A stretch of DNA of 64,000 nucleotides from JAEUKH01 sp964447205 (GTDB lineage: Bacteria; Myxococcota_A; Polyangia; Polyangiales; Ga0077539): positions 50,356 to 114,355 of the forward strand of contig CAYUSB010000029.1 in assembly GCA_964447205.1 (NCBI GenBank), read 5' to 3'. Under the pieces are notes generated by a model. It saw nothing but the letters and a program-made list of their open reading frames with translations. It had not been told where the DNA came from and searched no databases. Positions 63,341-64,000 of this stretch are shown here, piece by piece; the first letter of the stretch is position 1; every line of letters begins with the position of its first letter. A program made the translations under genes and the position numbers.

Positions 63341-64000
63341 GCGTTCGAGGGTGCTCGGGGGCGCCGCCGGGTGTCAAGAGTTTGTTGAGGGCTGTGTGGG
63401 GGAGACCGTGTCAGAGCGGTCGGCACCCCAGACAGACCCAAGCGACGGACGCAGCAAGTGTACCCAGGACGAGTTTGGTGGACACCCGAGCCGCTGCCTG
63501 TTATAGTGTTCAGTGCGGTCACAGAGAACGCGATCCTGCGAGCTCGAATGACTACGCAGAAAAGATGAAGAAAAGATGAGAACAGTAAATTTCAGTTCAG
63601 TTATCGTGATATCGTTTTGCATGGGCGGTGGGCTCCCGAATAGGCACACCAAATGTAGCGTCTTTATCACGAAGTGTCGCCCACTGAGGTCCAAATCCAC
63701 TCGAAACACTGGTGCATACATGACACCCGTGACACACACCTCTCTTCTGCCGCAAAAGCGTCGCCTCAAGTAACATGTTGCCTAGCACTGGAGAATCTAC
63801 CCGGAAGTGTCGAAGCGCGCCGCGGGCTGAAGCCCACGGCACTGTTGACAAAGCCCGTCGAAGACGGGCTTCACGTCGCGAATCCCGTGGTGGCGCCCGT
63901 TGTCTGTCCGTGATGCGGCCCGGCCAGGGGTGCGCCATAGAATAACAACGGCCCGACATGCAGCTAGACAGGAGCTCCTGGTCGGTGTAGCAGAGGGCGA
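63341..64000. other. Lower-G+C, gene-poor end of the window
   Basis: G+C falls to roughly 50-55%. Open frames exist (for example minus 63374-63769 and minus 63597-63959), but they lack ribosome sites, codon bias and protein-like content. Two perfect short palindromes lie at 63824-63835 and 63851-63871. An accessory-region boundary is likely. Confidence 0.5.
63824..63871. repeat. REP-like hairpin pair
   Basis: GGGCT-GA-AGCCC (63824-63835) is followed by AAGCCCGTC-GAA-GACGGGCTT (63851-63871), a perfect 9-bp stem with a 3-base loop. Both use the GGGCTT/AAGCCC core. They look like a dispersed REP pair and could also act as a terminator. Confidence 0.7.

Noticed and set aside
63374..63769. 131-codon minus-strand frame in the low-G+C end
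   Set aside because: Cys/Ser/Arg-rich, no ribosome site and no domain; likely chance.

Overview
The window is about 72% G+C and has dense, mostly short-gapped operons. Its lipoproteins carry FG-GAP, MopE-like and Cys-rich modules. Its regulators pair FHA with sigma-54 or GGDEF domains, and one large protein combines an MJ0042 zinc ribbon with TPRs. Together these point to a Gram-negative member of the Myxococcota (Polyangia-like). No rRNA, tRNA or CRISPR array was seen. This placement rests on gene content, not on a marker-gene search.

Layout. 1-3.2 kb: a minus-strand operon with a swivel-first fused aconitase-family dehydratase, an unknown protein and the start of an ATPase-like protein. 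3.4-8.5 kb: accessory genes, including a lower-G+C islet, an HExxH lipoprotein, a class II aldolase and an Rpn/DUF4351-like protein with EKGI repeats. 8.5-16 kb: PcrA helicase, an ECF sigma factor with a repeat-bearing partner, then ftsE-ftsX-envC. 16-22.8 kb: a MopE-like lipoprotein, pyruvate kinase and unknown proteins. 22.8-25.6 kb: a four-repeat peptide/lipoprotein followed by a cupin/JmjC hydroxylase, then a PrsW-like protease. 25.7-35 kb: a HelD-like helicase, a TPR-fused TonB-dependent receptor with its lipoprotein, and divergent FHA regulators. 35-41.6 kb: a 1,326-residue zinc-ribbon/TPR membrane protein, a small membrane protein and DnaK. 41.6-42.2 kb: a nested inverted-repeat element. 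42.3-45.8 kb: MmsA and an S9 peptidase. 46.3-49.1 kb: a codon-atypical FG-GAP gene cut by an IS91 remnant. 49.3-62.2 kb: YciH, small stress-type proteins, a degenerate UshA-like/beta-barrel fusion, a Ycf48-like protein, a CPA2 antiporter, a PNGase F-like lipoprotein, pirin and a HipBA module. 62.3-64 kb: a frameshifted gene and a gene-poor, lower-G+C end.

How genes work together. ftsE-ftsX-envC forms a divisome module in which EnvC is itself catalytically dead and would activate an amidase elsewhere. The sigma/partner/exported-protein trio looks like an envelope-stress unit. The TonB-dependent receptor and its lipoprotein look like one uptake system. HipB-HipA is an autoregulated toxin-antitoxin pair with a visible operator.

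The strongest candidate for an undescribed system is the two-gene unit at 22.8-24.6 kb. It pairs a possible Tat or lipoprotein precursor carrying four TDSDSGQWADP-GRG repeats with a ribosomal-oxygenase-like 2-oxoglutarate hydroxylase. Also notable are the sigma-factor partner built from four 32-residue repeats, the catalytically degenerate nucleotidase fused to a barrel-like domain, and the nested inverted-repeat element.
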